A stretch of DNA of 64,000 nt from Nocardia aurea. GTDB taxonomy: Bacteria; Actinomycetota; Actinomycetes; Mycobacteriales; Mycobacteriaceae. Below are positions 33,543 to 42,207 of the stretch, piece after piece. Location: contig NZ_QCYJ01000115.1 in assembly GCF_003123685.1 (NCBI RefSeq), positions 216,598 through 280,597 of the forward strand, in the 5' to 3' direction. Positions within the stretch are counted from its first letter, which is position 1, and every line of letters begins with the position of its first letter. The notes beneath the pieces are model-generated. The model had not been told where the DNA came from. It did not search any database and saw nothing but the letters and a program-made list of their open reading frames with translations. The translations under genes and the position numbers were made by a program.

Positions 33543-35246
33543 TCAGCGCATTTCTCTGCGATCGGCTGCGACGGCTTGTTCGCGGGCCCAGCGGTAGTCT
33601 GCTTTCCCCGCCGGACTGCGGGCGATCTCGGGGCAGATCACCACCGCTTTGGGAAGTTTGTATCTGGCGATGGTTTCGGCGGCGTGCGCGAGGAGTTCTT
33701 CGGAGCCGATCGTAGCCTGGTCCAGGAGTTCCACGATCGCGACGACCTCGTGTCCCCATCGCTCACTCGGACGACCGACGACCAGGACGTCCGAGACGGC
33801 GGGGTGGGACGAGAGCGCGAGTTCGACTTCCTCGGCGAAGATCTTCTCCCCACCGGAGTTGATGGTGATCGCGTCACGGCCCAGCAGCTCGATGGTGCCG
33901 TCGGCGAGCAGGCGCGCGCGGTCCCCGGGCACCGCATACCGCGTACCGTCTATCACCGGGAACGTGGCTGCGGTCTTGGTCGGGTCCCCTTTATAGCCCA
34001 GTGGGGTATTGCTCCGTACCGCGAGCCAGCCGATCTCGTCGTGACCGGGTGAGAGCACGCCCCCGAGATCGGCTGCCACCACCGCGGTCGCCGGTCCTGC
34101 TGTGAACGTGCCCGTCGACACCGCCTGGGCGGTCGACATGTGATTGAGTACCACCCCGGTCTCCGAGGAGGCCACCGCGTCGAGCACGATCAGTCCGGGC
34201 ACCGCCGCGATCCAGTGCTGTTTGACCTGCGGACTCATCGTCGCGCCACCCGAGGCCAGCGTTACCAGCGATGACACGTCCGCACCGGTGGAGTCGATCG
34301 CGTCCAGCAGCGGGCGCGCCATCGCGTCACCCACCACGACGAGAACTGCGACACGTTCGCGCTCGACCGTGCGCACGACATCCTCGGCGTCGAGGTGATC
34401 GACGACCCCGGAGAACACGACCGTCTGTCCCAGAGTCAACGCCGACAGTGTCGCCCACTGTGCCGCGCCGTGGATCAGCGGCGGCAGGATCATGATCTTG
34501 ACGCCCGGATACGACGCGGACCGCGCGCCCAGGGATTCGTAGGACGGCGCCACGTCCTGCCCGGTGATCGCATTGCGTCCACCGCACGCGGCCATGAACA
34601 CGTCGTGCTGACGCCACAGCACCCCCTTCGGCATCCCGGTGGTGCCGCCGGTGTAGAGGACCATCAGGTCGTCCGCCGACGGTCGCGGCAGCCCTGCGGA
34701 CTCGGTCACCGAAGCTATGGCTTCCTCGTAATCGACTGCGCCCGGGAGCAATTCGTTACCCGAGTCGTCGGCGATCTGGATCAGGACCCGCAGATGCGGC
34801 AACTCGGGCAGTACCTGGGCGACCTGCGACGCGAACGCGGAGTGGTAGATGAGCGCAGTCGCGTCGGCGTCGGCCAGCAGATACCGAAGTTCGTTCTCCA
34901 CGTAGCGATAGTTGATGTTGAACGGCGCCACGCGCGCCCCCAATGCGCCGAGTATGCCTTCGAGGTACTCGTTGCCGTTGTAGGCATAGATTCCCAACAG
35001 ATCCTGCCCGACCTCGTGGCCCGCCAACCGGGAACGCTCGACGTGCGCCCCCAGCCCTCGCGCATGCAGATAGGAGGCCAGCTGCCGCGATCGTTCCATG
35101 ATCCGCGCGTAGGTCACCCGTCGATCGCCCTGCACGATCAACTCTCGATCCGGGACTGCGGCGGCGGTGGTCGCAGCCGCCTCGACCAGCGTGAACTCCG
35201 AAACCGGTGGGGGCGACGATGCGGACTCGGTCACCGGGTGAGACAT
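33543..35246 (-). CDS. Acyl-CoA synthetase (FadD-type AMP-binding)
   Basis: 567 residues; AAGGAGGAACCC precedes ATG 35246. The AMP-binding motif YTGGTTGMPKGVLW, the A5 region ASSETG, the A8 region GDRARLLADGTIELLGRD and the C-terminal catalytic Lys in SPAGKADYRWA are all present. The MPKGVLWRQHD context resembles FadD19/FadD17-type ligases of actinobacteria, which activate branched or sterol side-chain acids, but the chain specificity is not readable from sequence. It is divergent from the NMO-like gene. Confidence 0.9.
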   Translation of the reverse strand: MSHPVTESASSPPPVSEFTLVEAAATTAAAVPDRELIVQGDRRVTYARIMERSRQLASYLHARGLGAHVERSRLAGHEVGQDLLGIYAYNGNEYLEGILGALGARVAPFNINYRYVENELRYLLADADATALIYHSAFASQVAQVLPELPHLRVLIQIADDSGNELLPGAVDYEEAIASVTESAGLPRPSADDLMVLYTGGTTGMPKGVLWRQHDVFMAACGGRNAITGQDVAPSYESLGARSASYPGVKIMILPPLIHGAAQWATLSALTLGQTVVFSGVVDHLDAEDVVRTVERERVAVLVVVGDAMARPLLDAIDSTGADVSSLVTLASGGATMSPQVKQHWIAAVPGLIVLDAVASSETGVVLNHMSTAQAVSTGTFTAGPATAVVAADLGGVLSPGHDEIGWLAVRSNTPLGYKGDPTKTAATFPVIDGTRYAVPGDRARLLADGTIELLGRDAITINSGGEKIFAEEVELALSSHPAVSDVLVVGRPSERWGHEVVAIVELLDQATIGSEELLAHAAETIARYKLPKAVVICPEIARSPAGKADYRWAREQAVAADRREMR

Positions 35247-35297
35247 GGGTTCCTCCTTGGTCCTGACAGATCCTTCACGAGACAGGCTAGACAGACT

Positions 35298-35347
35298 GTA
35301 AGTCTTACGGGATGCTTTTCAATAACTTCCTTTACATTCAGACAGTA
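35298..35347. promoter_or_regulatory. Possible operator in the FadD / NMO divergent region
   Basis: GTAAG-T-CTTAC at 35298-35308 is a short inverted repeat, and TTTAC...GTAAA lies about 25 bases further. Both share the GTAA(G/A) half-site. Placed between the divergent acyl-CoA synthetase and NMO-like genes, they could be binding sites for the nearby TetR protein. Short sites like these occur by chance. Confidence 0.3.
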
Positions 35348-35470
35348 AATAGACGCACTGTGCTGACGAGTCCCGGCACAGCCGGGATCGGCGGCCTCGC
35401 GCACCCGCTGCCGGGGTATGCCGGCAAGCTCTGCTCGGCACAACAGTCACTTACTTGATGATCAGAAAGT

Positions 35471-36409
35471 ATGGTGTCGAATATGAACATATCGGTCGGC
35501 GAGTTCCTCGCCGCGTTCCGGATACCGCTCATCGCCGCCCCCATGACCGGCGTGTCCGGTTTCGACTTGGCAGCGGCGGCAGCAGCCAGCGGCATCGGCG
35601 CGTCGTTTCCCGTGCACAATGCCGCCTCTGCGGACGAACTCGATGGTTGGCTCGGGGAACTCTGTCGGCGGCCCGGTCTGATTCTGCCGAACCTCGTCGT
35701 ACACCGATCCAACGCGCGACGCAGCGAAGACCTCGCGGTCATCACTCGGCATCCGATTCCGGCGGTGATCACGAGTGTGGGGTCCCCCGCTCCCGTCGTT
35801 GAGCCGTTGCACGACGCGGGCATCATGGTCTTCTCCGATGTGGCGTCGCTGCGGCACGCAGAACGCGCCATCGCCGCAGGAGTCGACGGGCTGGTTCTGC
35901 TCACCGCCGGTGCCGGGGGCCAGACCGGTTGGGCCAATCCTTTCACCTTCATCCGCGCGGTCCGCCGACTGTGGGACGGACCGCTCGTACTGGCCGGAGG
36001 AGTCACGGACGGCGCGGCGATGCTGGGTGCCCTCGTCGCGGGATGCGATCTGGTGTACATGGGAACCCCGTTCATCGCCACTACCGAGAGCGCGGCACAC
36101 GAGACCTACAAGCAGGCCGTGGTCCGCGCCTCGATGGACGACATCGAGTTGACCACCGCACTCACCGGACTCTCGACCAGCATGATCCGAGCAGACGTTC
36201 CTTCCGATTCACTTTCCTCCGCCGCAACAGAATTCGATGCCACGAGGGTCGCTGGTGATGATCACCGGGCACTGTCGGTCGCAGCCCAGATGTTCAGCGC
36301 CGGGCACTCCGTCTCGGGCGTGCACGGGATCGTCGCGGTCTCCGAACTCGTCGCACGCACCGAAAGCGAGCTCAAAGCAGCCGGTATTCGAATCCCCGCA
36401 CACTACTGA
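35471..36409 (+). CDS. Nitronate-monooxygenase-like flavoprotein
   Basis: 312 residues (ATG 35471; ATG 35483 possible). The TIM-barrel pattern of the NMO / 2-nitropropane dioxygenase family is clear: PLIAAPMTGVSGFDLAAAAA, GVDGLVLLTAGAGGQTGWAN, PLVLAGGVTDGAAMLGALVA and GCDLVYMGTPFIATTES. The GAGGQTG segment holds the position of the family's catalytic His (usually AGGHxG); here it is Gln. It may therefore act on a different substrate such as an enoyl or keto compound. FMN binding is likely through the GGV and MGT loops. Confidence 0.82.
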   Translation: MVSNMNISVGEFLAAFRIPLIAAPMTGVSGFDLAAAAAASGIGASFPVHNAASADELDGWLGELCRRPGLILPNLVVHRSNARRSEDLAVITRHPIPAVITSVGSPAPVVEPLHDAGIMVFSDVASLRHAERAIAAGVDGLVLLTAGAGGQTGWANPFTFIRAVRRLWDGPLVLAGGVTDGAAMLGALVAGCDLVYMGTPFIATTESAAHETYKQAVVRASMDDIELTTALTGLSTSMIRADVPSDSLSSAATEFDATRVAGDDHRALSVAAQMFSAGHSVSGVHGIVAVSELVARTESELKAAGIRIPAHY

Positions 36410-36688
36410 TCACCACGCCACCGATCAGCAGGTTCACCATCCAATCCGCGGGTGCGCAGGGGGGGTATATCGGCGCTGTTGGGATGAACGATGGTCGAGT
36501 CACCCGCACCCTTGCAGAGGAACCCGTAGCGACTACGGATCATCTCCCGACAGCAACAGTTCGAGCGGTACTGGCGCACATCAGGATTCAACCCGATTAC
36601 CTGGTCGTGTGGGGCGCCCCAGATATTTCATCGGCCGCGCATCGCGTGCGATTCGGCTGATTTCGGCGCAGCCCATCTCGGGTCGGTC
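36410..36688. other. Intergenic region
   Basis: About 280 bases between the convergent NMO-like and SGNH hydrolase genes. No coding frame of sense and no clear hairpin seen. Confidence 0.4.
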
Positions 36689-37363
36689 TCATCTGGAGCC
36701 AGATGAAAGGTGACTTTTTGGTGCGATTTTCTGCGCGATCAGAGATGAAAGCGGGTCGTGTGAGTCACGGCTCAGGTGTATCCCGTCGTCGCCTGGAAAG
36801 GCGACGGTGGCTGCGTCTGCGAACAGGACTTTGCGTTTGTCTGCGAGACGTTGTATCGCTGCGCCGAGTTCGCGTGATTTGCGTGCGGAATAGGTGTCGT
36901 ACTCCGAACTGTGCACGGCGAAGCCAGGTTTCGTCTCATCGAGATGGATGGGGCTGACCAGGAGGGTAGCTGGCACGTCAGAATTCCAGGTCCAGGCCGT
37001 GTGCTCGATGTTGTCGATATAGCCTTCGAGGGCGGTGGCGATTTCGTCGGTTTCTCGGCCGAACTTGGTCTTGAGGTCGTTGTTGCCCAGCATGATGATC
37101 ACCATGTCCAAGGGGGAGTGGCTGCGTAGACAGGGTTGGAAGTATTTTCGACCGTTGCGGTCGTCACGGTCGGGGTCGTCCAGGTCGGTGGTGCGTCCAC
37201 CGAGACCTTCCTCGATGATCGCGTATCCGGTACCCAGTCGTTGCTGTAGCCGCCCGGTCCAACGGACGTCGGCCGGCCATCGACCGCGCCCCTCGGCGGG
37301 TTGGCCGAAGGTATTGGAGTCGCCGAAGCACAAGATGGTGAAGGCGGCGGGATTGACGATCAA
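36689..37363 (-). CDS. SGNH/GDSL hydrolase
   Basis: 224 residues starting at TTG 37363, which overlaps the stop of the XRE regulator (TTGA), so the two are translationally coupled; the open frame further upstream is a shadow of the regulator. Block I is FGDSNTFG (~12-19), block III GNND (~95) and block V DGIHLS (~200), giving the Ser, Gly/Asn and Asp-x-x-His set of active SGNH esterases. It probably removes acyl or acetyl groups. In this context it may tailor or deprotect a product of the adjacent cluster. Confidence 0.85.
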   Translation of the reverse strand: MIVNPAAFTILCFGDSNTFGQPAEGRGRWPADVRWTGRLQQRLGTGYAIIEEGLGGRTTDLDDPDRDDRNGRKYFQPCLRSHSPLDMVIIMLGNNDLKTKFGRETDEIATALEGYIDNIEHTAWTWNSDVPATLLVSPIHLDETKPGFAVHSSEYDTYSARKSRELGAAIQRLADKRKVLFADAATVAFPGDDGIHLSRDSHDPLSSLIAQKIAPKSHLSSGSR

Positions 37364-38649
37364 GGTCGGGTTCCTACGGGTTGGACGGATATACGAAGGT
37401 GCGTGGCGACATCGACAAGGCCAGCCAGTTGTTGCCTGCCTCGACGGGCCATCAGCTCGTCGGTCAGCGTGTGGGCCAAGGGGATGTGACGAACGAATTC
37501 CGGCGCCGTCGAGCACGCCCGACGCAGTGTAGCGACAGCTCCCGCGTCGTCTCGGTTGTGTAGTTGCGCCTGTGCGACGTTGATCAGCCGACGGCTCAGC
37601 AGAGTAGGCGGGATTCCGGTGCCACCATCACTTGCGGCTGCGGCAAGTTCGAGAGCTGCTTGCGGGCGATTCGCTTCGGTTTCATTGATAACACCGAAGC
37701 TGGCAGCCGAGGTGTGGCCGAACACATTGGATGCCTCTGGTCTAGCGACATAGTCGTCTTCCAGCTGCGTTCCGGCTGATTCGCACAAGCGCAGATATCG
37801 CCGCGCTTGTCGGTGGTCTCCCACGCGGGAAGCGGCGAAGGCCGCGTAACACAGGAGTTCTCCCCAGATGGAGATGTGACGTGGGGTGGCTGTCGACAGT
37901 CGCGGTTCGATTTCGGCGGCGGCGTGTTCGGCGTGTGCGGCGGCGTCGTCGTACATTCCGCCTTTCGCCAACAGCCACGAATGCGATCCTTTGATTGCGG
38001 CCCTGGTCAGCGCGTCACCGCATTCCGTCGCCAAGTTGTCCGCGCGGAGAAGTGCCAGAGCGGCCAAGTCCTCCTGGGCTACGTAGCCCAGGAGGTTCGA
38101 TGAGGCATGCAAGAGCTGAGCAAGCGAAATCTTGGCCTGACGTTGTGATTCACCCTTCATCACTTCGGCAGCGGTGAAAGCGCTCGCCAAGACGGCAGGA
38201 AGTATCTGTTCCATCTCGTCGAAGCGGGCGGAAAAGAATAGATCCCACGTGCGCGCTACTGCCATCGTGAGTTCGGGTTGTGTGCCTGGTGGTATTTCTG
38301 GAATGGCCCCCATGAGCACTCGCCGCAGATGAAACACACGGTCCTGGTGCACATCACTTGAGTTCTCCAAGTATGTGTCGCCATCGGAGTAGGGCGCCGC
38401 TGTAGGCGCGTAGGTGGCTGCGGTGGTAAGACATTCGGTGAGTAAGGCAGCGAGATGATCGACAGATATTTGCAGTGCTTCAGCGAGTTTGGGTCGCATT
38501 CCGGCGTGTGGCTCGCTCTTGCCGGCTTCCCAGCGGACCACCGTCGACCGCTCCACATTGAGATGGGCAGCCAGAGACTCCTGGGTGAATCCCCGCGCCT
38601 TGCGACGCTGGGCGAGCCTGCGGCGCGCTCCGTGTCCGGCACCTGACAT
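37360..38649 (-). CDS. XRE-family regulator with TPR-like C-terminus
   Basis: 429 residues from ATG 38649, chosen because AAAGGGGG precedes it (ATG 38673 lies upstream). The HTH (~5-65: RRLAQRRKARGFTQESLAAH, LNVERSTVVRWEAGKSEPHA) is of the XRE type. The rest is helical repeats (LALLRADNLATECGDALTRA, YDDAAAHAEHAAAEIE, HRQARRYLRLCESAGTQL) as in many actinobacterial cluster-linked regulators. It stands divergently to the P450-cyclase operon and is the best candidate for its control. Confidence 0.85.
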   Translation of the reverse strand: MSGAGHGARRRLAQRRKARGFTQESLAAHLNVERSTVVRWEAGKSEPHAGMRPKLAEALQISVDHLAALLTECLTTAATYAPTAAPYSDGDTYLENSSDVHQDRVFHLRRVLMGAIPEIPPGTQPELTMAVARTWDLFFSARFDEMEQILPAVLASAFTAAEVMKGESQRQAKISLAQLLHASSNLLGYVAQEDLAALALLRADNLATECGDALTRAAIKGSHSWLLAKGGMYDDAAAHAEHAAAEIEPRLSTATPRHISIWGELLCYAAFAASRVGDHRQARRYLRLCESAGTQLEDDYVARPEASNVFGHTSAASFGVINETEANRPQAALELAAAASDGGTGIPPTLLSRRLINVAQAQLHNRDDAGAVATLRRACSTAPEFVRHIPLAHTLTDELMARRGRQQLAGLVDVATHLRISVQPVGTRP

Positions 38650-38878
38650 GGTGACCCCCTTTCTGCCCTTCATAACCCGAGTTCAGCGGGGCAATGCCTC
38701 TTTCGCGCCTCAAAAGTGCCCAGTGGATGCTCTGGTCGGTGACCGCTGAGAGAGGTTGGCTTCAGGGTACGGCCCGCATCCGCAGATCGCTGCACCAACT
38801 CATGGCAGGCGAGCCGACGTCTATGTCCTGGGTTGGCGGGAGAAGTCAGTCGCCACAAAAGATTTCGGGGTTCGCTAA

Positions 38879-40189
38879 TTGGTTACCACGCTCCCTCCAC
38901 TGCTCACGCACCAAGGCGCACAGTCGCCGCCACCGGGATTCCTGGTCAGACAGCGGCTTGGACCGAGCGGCTTGGACGGACCTGTTTTCGCGTTGCACTC
39001 CCGGGAGTTCGCGCGGGATCCGCACGGCTTCTACGCCGAAATGCGCCGCTATCACCCCGATTTTGCACGCGTCGAGTTGGCGCCGGGTCTGGTGGCGACG
39101 TTGGTGATCGGGTGGGGTCGCGGGGTACAGATCCTGCACGATGCGGAGCGGTTTCGTGCAGACCCTCGCCGCTGGCAGGCGACGGTGGATCCGCGGTGCC
39201 CGGTTCTGCCGATGATGGGAGACCGTGACAACGCGTTGCGTAGCGACGGGCCCGCCCATGTGAATTACCGGCGGGCCACGACAGCCGCGCTGGAGGCGGT
39301 GGACCTGCGTGAGCTGCACGCTGTGGTCGCCAAGCACGGCCGTGACCTCGTGGGGGAGATCGCAGGGAGCAGCAGGATGGACTTGGTTGCGGATTATGCG
39401 GGGCCGTTGGCATTTCGGACGATCAACACGATGATGGGCTGCCCGACCGAACTCGGCGAACAGCTGGCCGAGGGCTTCGCGATGATGTTCGAAGCCGTAC
39501 CCGACCCTCAGCGGGTCGACGCGATCATCGATGCCGCGCTGGGCGCACTGATCGATCTCAAACGCGCCGAGCCTGGTCGTGATATCCCGACCAGGCTGCT
39601 CGAACACGCGGGCGGTATGAGCGAGCGGGAGCTGCGCGAGCAGATCCTGACCATGTATGCCGCGGGCATCGAGCCCTTGCAGCACCTGGTGGTCAACACG
39701 CTGCTGCTGATCATGACGGACAGGCGGTTCGGGGGAGAGGTCGTCAGCGGGGCATGCGCGACGCACGACGCGTTGAACGAGGTCTTGTTTCGTGATTCGC
39801 CGCTGGCCAATTTGTGTGTCCGGTATCTACGTCAGCCGGTTCTCTTCGACGGTGTGATCCTGCCCGCAGACCAGCCGGTGCTCATCGGCATGGCAGCCTG
39901 CAACACCGATCCCCGGGTCAACCGTGCCCCTGACGCGCACGGCTACGTCGACTACTCCCGCAACGCCTCCCATCTGAGTTTTTCGGCGGGCGCGCATGAC
40001 TGCCCTGCCCGCGACATTGCCTATCAATGCGCCGCCGACGCGGTCGACGAACTACTGGATTTCCTGCCCGATCTGCGGTTGGGCTGCCGCCCAGAGGATT
40101 TGGTGTGGAGATCCGGGCCTTTCCACCGCGCGCTCCAAGCCCTTCCAGTGGCCTTCACTCCGCTGAGCGCGCGACGCACCCACCCCTGA
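38879..40189 (+). CDS. CYP157-like cytochrome P450 without the ExxR motif
   Basis: 436 residues if started at TTG 38879 (GGGG lies upstream); the real start is uncertain. The haem loop FSAGAHDCPARD (~369-380) supplies the Cys ligand. The I-helix reads AAGIEPLQHL, with Pro where the oxygen-activating Thr is usual. The K-helix should give ExxR but reads NEVLFRDSP, as in the CYP157 family of Streptomyces conservons where ExxR is E-x-x-W/F. It is followed by a CYP154-like gene, matching the CYP157-CYP154 pairs of conservons, but no conservon kinase or GTPase genes are here. Function unknown. Confidence 0.82.
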   Translation: MVTTLPPLLTHQGAQSPPPGFLVRQRLGPSGLDGPVFALHSREFARDPHGFYAEMRRYHPDFARVELAPGLVATLVIGWGRGVQILHDAERFRADPRRWQATVDPRCPVLPMMGDRDNALRSDGPAHVNYRRATTAALEAVDLRELHAVVAKHGRDLVGEIAGSSRMDLVADYAGPLAFRTINTMMGCPTELGEQLAEGFAMMFEAVPDPQRVDAIIDAALGALIDLKRAEPGRDIPTRLLEHAGGMSERELREQILTMYAAGIEPLQHLVVNTLLLIMTDRRFGGEVVSGACATHDALNEVLFRDSPLANLCVRYLRQPVLFDGVILPADQPVLIGMAACNTDPRVNRAPDAHGYVDYSRNASHLSFSAGAHDCPARDIAYQCAADAVDELLDFLPDLRLGCRPEDLVWRSGPFHRALQALPVAFTPLSARRTHP

Positions 40190-40250
40190 CCGCGCGCCCG
40201 AGCTTTCCATCGAGCACCTGCTGATCACACCTCGCATCTTGGAGTCCGGC

Positions 40251-41504
40251 ATGACCGATCTGAAATCCGCCCCCGACCCGTACGTGCTCGATGTCACCGG
40301 CGCGAACATTCCCGGCGAGGCCGCCCGGCTGCGTGAACGTGGGCCGCTGGTCCCGGTGGTTTTGCCGGGCGAGATACGGGCCTGGGCGATCACCACGGCC
40401 GACCTGCTCAAAGAGCTGTTCGTCGATCACCGGGTGTCGAAGGACACCTACCGACACTGGCCCGCCTTCCTCGCTGGTGAGATCCCCTCGGATTGGCCGC
40501 TGATTACGTGGGTCAGCGTCCGGAACATGTTCACCGCGCACGGCAGAGACCATCAGCGGCTGCGCAAACTCGTCGGTCCCGCCTTCACAGGTCGCAGGGT
40601 CGCCGCACTACGGCCACAGATCCATCAGATCGTCAACGACCTCCTCGACGTGTTGGCCGCGCGTCCTGACGGTGAGGTGGTCGATCTGCGTGAGGAATTC
40701 GCCGCCCAGGTGCCGGTTCGGGTGATTGCCGCATTGATGGGCGTGCCCGATCTGCTCCAGCCACGGTTGCGGGTGTGCGTGGAGGAGATCTTCTCCACGG
40801 CCCCTGCGCGCGATCCGGCCCTCACCTTCGCCGAGATGGTGGAGTTGTTGACCACTCTCGTGGCGCTGCGTCGCGAGAGGCCGGGCGAGGACATGACCAG
40901 TCTGCTGATCGATCACCGTGACGAGGGCGACCGGCTCACCGAGGAAGAACTCGTACACACACTGCTGTTGGTGATCACCGCTGGGTTCGAGACGACGGTG
41001 AACCTGCTCGACCAGGCGATCTATGAGCTGTTGACCCGGCCCGAACTCCTCGCTCGAATCCGCGCGGATACCGTGAAATGGCCGCATCTGATCGAGGAGA
41101 CACTGCGCTACGCGCCACCGGTCGCGACCTTGCCCCTGCGCTACGCGGTCACCGATTTCGACATCGCGGGCCAGCATGTCACCGCCGGTGATCCCATCAT
41201 CGCCGCGATCGCCGCCGCCAACCGCACCGCGATCCCGTCTGGTCCCGACGTCGACGAATTCGATCCCAGCAGACCGACGACCGAACATCTGAGTTTCGGC
41301 TACGGACCGCACTACTGCCTCGGTGCCGGACTGGCCCGTCTCGAAGCCACGGTAGCGCTGCCCGCTCTGTTCGCCCGGTTCCCGGACCTGACGCTCGCCG
41401 TCGAACCGGCGTCCTTGACGACGCTGGACAGTTTCATCAGCCACGGCCACCAGGAACTACCGGTGCAGCTGACCCGCGTCCCCGCATCTGCGAATGGCCG
41501 GTAG
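40251..41504 (+). CDS. CYP154-like cytochrome P450
   Basis: 417 residues from ATG 40251, with GGAG seven bases upstream. All P450 landmarks are present: I-helix ITAGFETTVN (~242), ExxR in IEETLRYAPP (~282) and haem loop FGYGPHYCLGAG (~348-358). Class I bacterial soluble P450; it needs ferredoxin and reductase from elsewhere, as none is in the cluster. The gene is 10 bases from the next, so it probably shares the operon with the cyclitol genes and could hydroxylate their product. Confidence 0.88.
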   Translation: MTDLKSAPDPYVLDVTGANIPGEAARLRERGPLVPVVLPGEIRAWAITTADLLKELFVDHRVSKDTYRHWPAFLAGEIPSDWPLITWVSVRNMFTAHGRDHQRLRKLVGPAFTGRRVAALRPQIHQIVNDLLDVLAARPDGEVVDLREEFAAQVPVRVIAALMGVPDLLQPRLRVCVEEIFSTAPARDPALTFAEMVELLTTLVALRRERPGEDMTSLLIDHRDEGDRLTEEELVHTLLLVITAGFETTVNLLDQAIYELLTRPELLARIRADTVKWPHLIEETLRYAPPVATLPLRYAVTDFDIAGQHVTAGDPIIAAIAAANRTAIPSGPDVDEFDPSRPTTEHLSFGYGPHYCLGAGLARLEATVALPALFARFPDLTLAVEPASLTTLDSFISHGHQELPVQLTRVPASANGR

Positions 41505-41514
41505 GGAGTACCCG

Positions 41515-42207
41515 ATGTCGTTCACCTGCCGAGTACTGGAAACCGCCGGGACCGTCGCCGTGGCCGCCGCTGAGATAGTGAGCGCGAAGATCGAGGAGGC
41601 GATCACCGACCGGGGTGAATGCGTGCTCGCGGTGACGGGTGGCTCGACCCCGGTGGAGACCTACCGGCGATTGACTTGTTTGGACGTGGACTGGACACGA
41701 ATCTGTCTTGTTCAGACCGACGAACGCATGCTTGTCGATTCCGGTGTCCGCAGTTCGGCGGGGATCGAGGAGATCTTCGGCCTCACAACGAATGGTGAGC
41801 GTGGAAATCGCCCGAACTGGTTTCCGATCCCGGATGGGCCGGCCGAGCAGATCGCGGCCCTCTACGACAAACAACTGTCGGTCGTGCGCCCGGTGGGTGT
41901 GCCGGATATCGCGATTCTGGGCGTGGGTATCGACGGCCACACCGCATCGATCTTTCCTCGAGACCTCGACGCGCAGCGTCCCGAACGCGCGATCGCGACG
42001 ACGTGCGACGGCCAGGCGCGCGTGAGTTTGAGCGTGCCGTATCTCAGGGCGGTGCCGACCCGGCTCATCCTCGCGATGGGACCAGCCAAAGCTGCCGCCG
42101 TGGCCGCGATCCGCAGTGCGGCAACCCCTTTGTCTCCGGCGGCGGTGATCCTGGGTGATGATGGCTATCTGCTTGTCGACGAGCCGGCGGCGGGAACCCG
42201 ATCGTGA
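41515..42207 (+). CDS. 6-phosphogluconolactonase-like protein
   Basis: 230 residues from ATG 41515, with AGGGAG upstream. The pattern VLAVTGGSTPVETYRRL, then VQTDERMLVDSGVRSSAG, ILGVGIDGHTASIFP and a late LILAMGPAKAAAV is that of the SOL/DevB 6-phosphogluconolactonase family, including the GIGxDGHxAS active-site segment. It hydrolyses 6-phosphogluconolactone in the oxidative pentose phosphate pathway. Next to a sedoheptulose-7-phosphate cyclase it would raise supply of pentose phosphates. The stop overlaps the next start (GTGA). Confidence 0.85.
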   Translation: MSFTCRVLETAGTVAVAAAEIVSAKIEEAITDRGECVLAVTGGSTPVETYRRLTCLDVDWTRICLVQTDERMLVDSGVRSSAGIEEIFGLTTNGERGNRPNWFPIPDGPAEQIAALYDKQLSVVRPVGVPDIAILGVGIDGHTASIFPRDLDAQRPERAIATTCDGQARVSLSVPYLRAVPTRLILAMGPAKAAAVAAIRSAATPLSPAAVILGDDGYLLVDEPAAGTRS

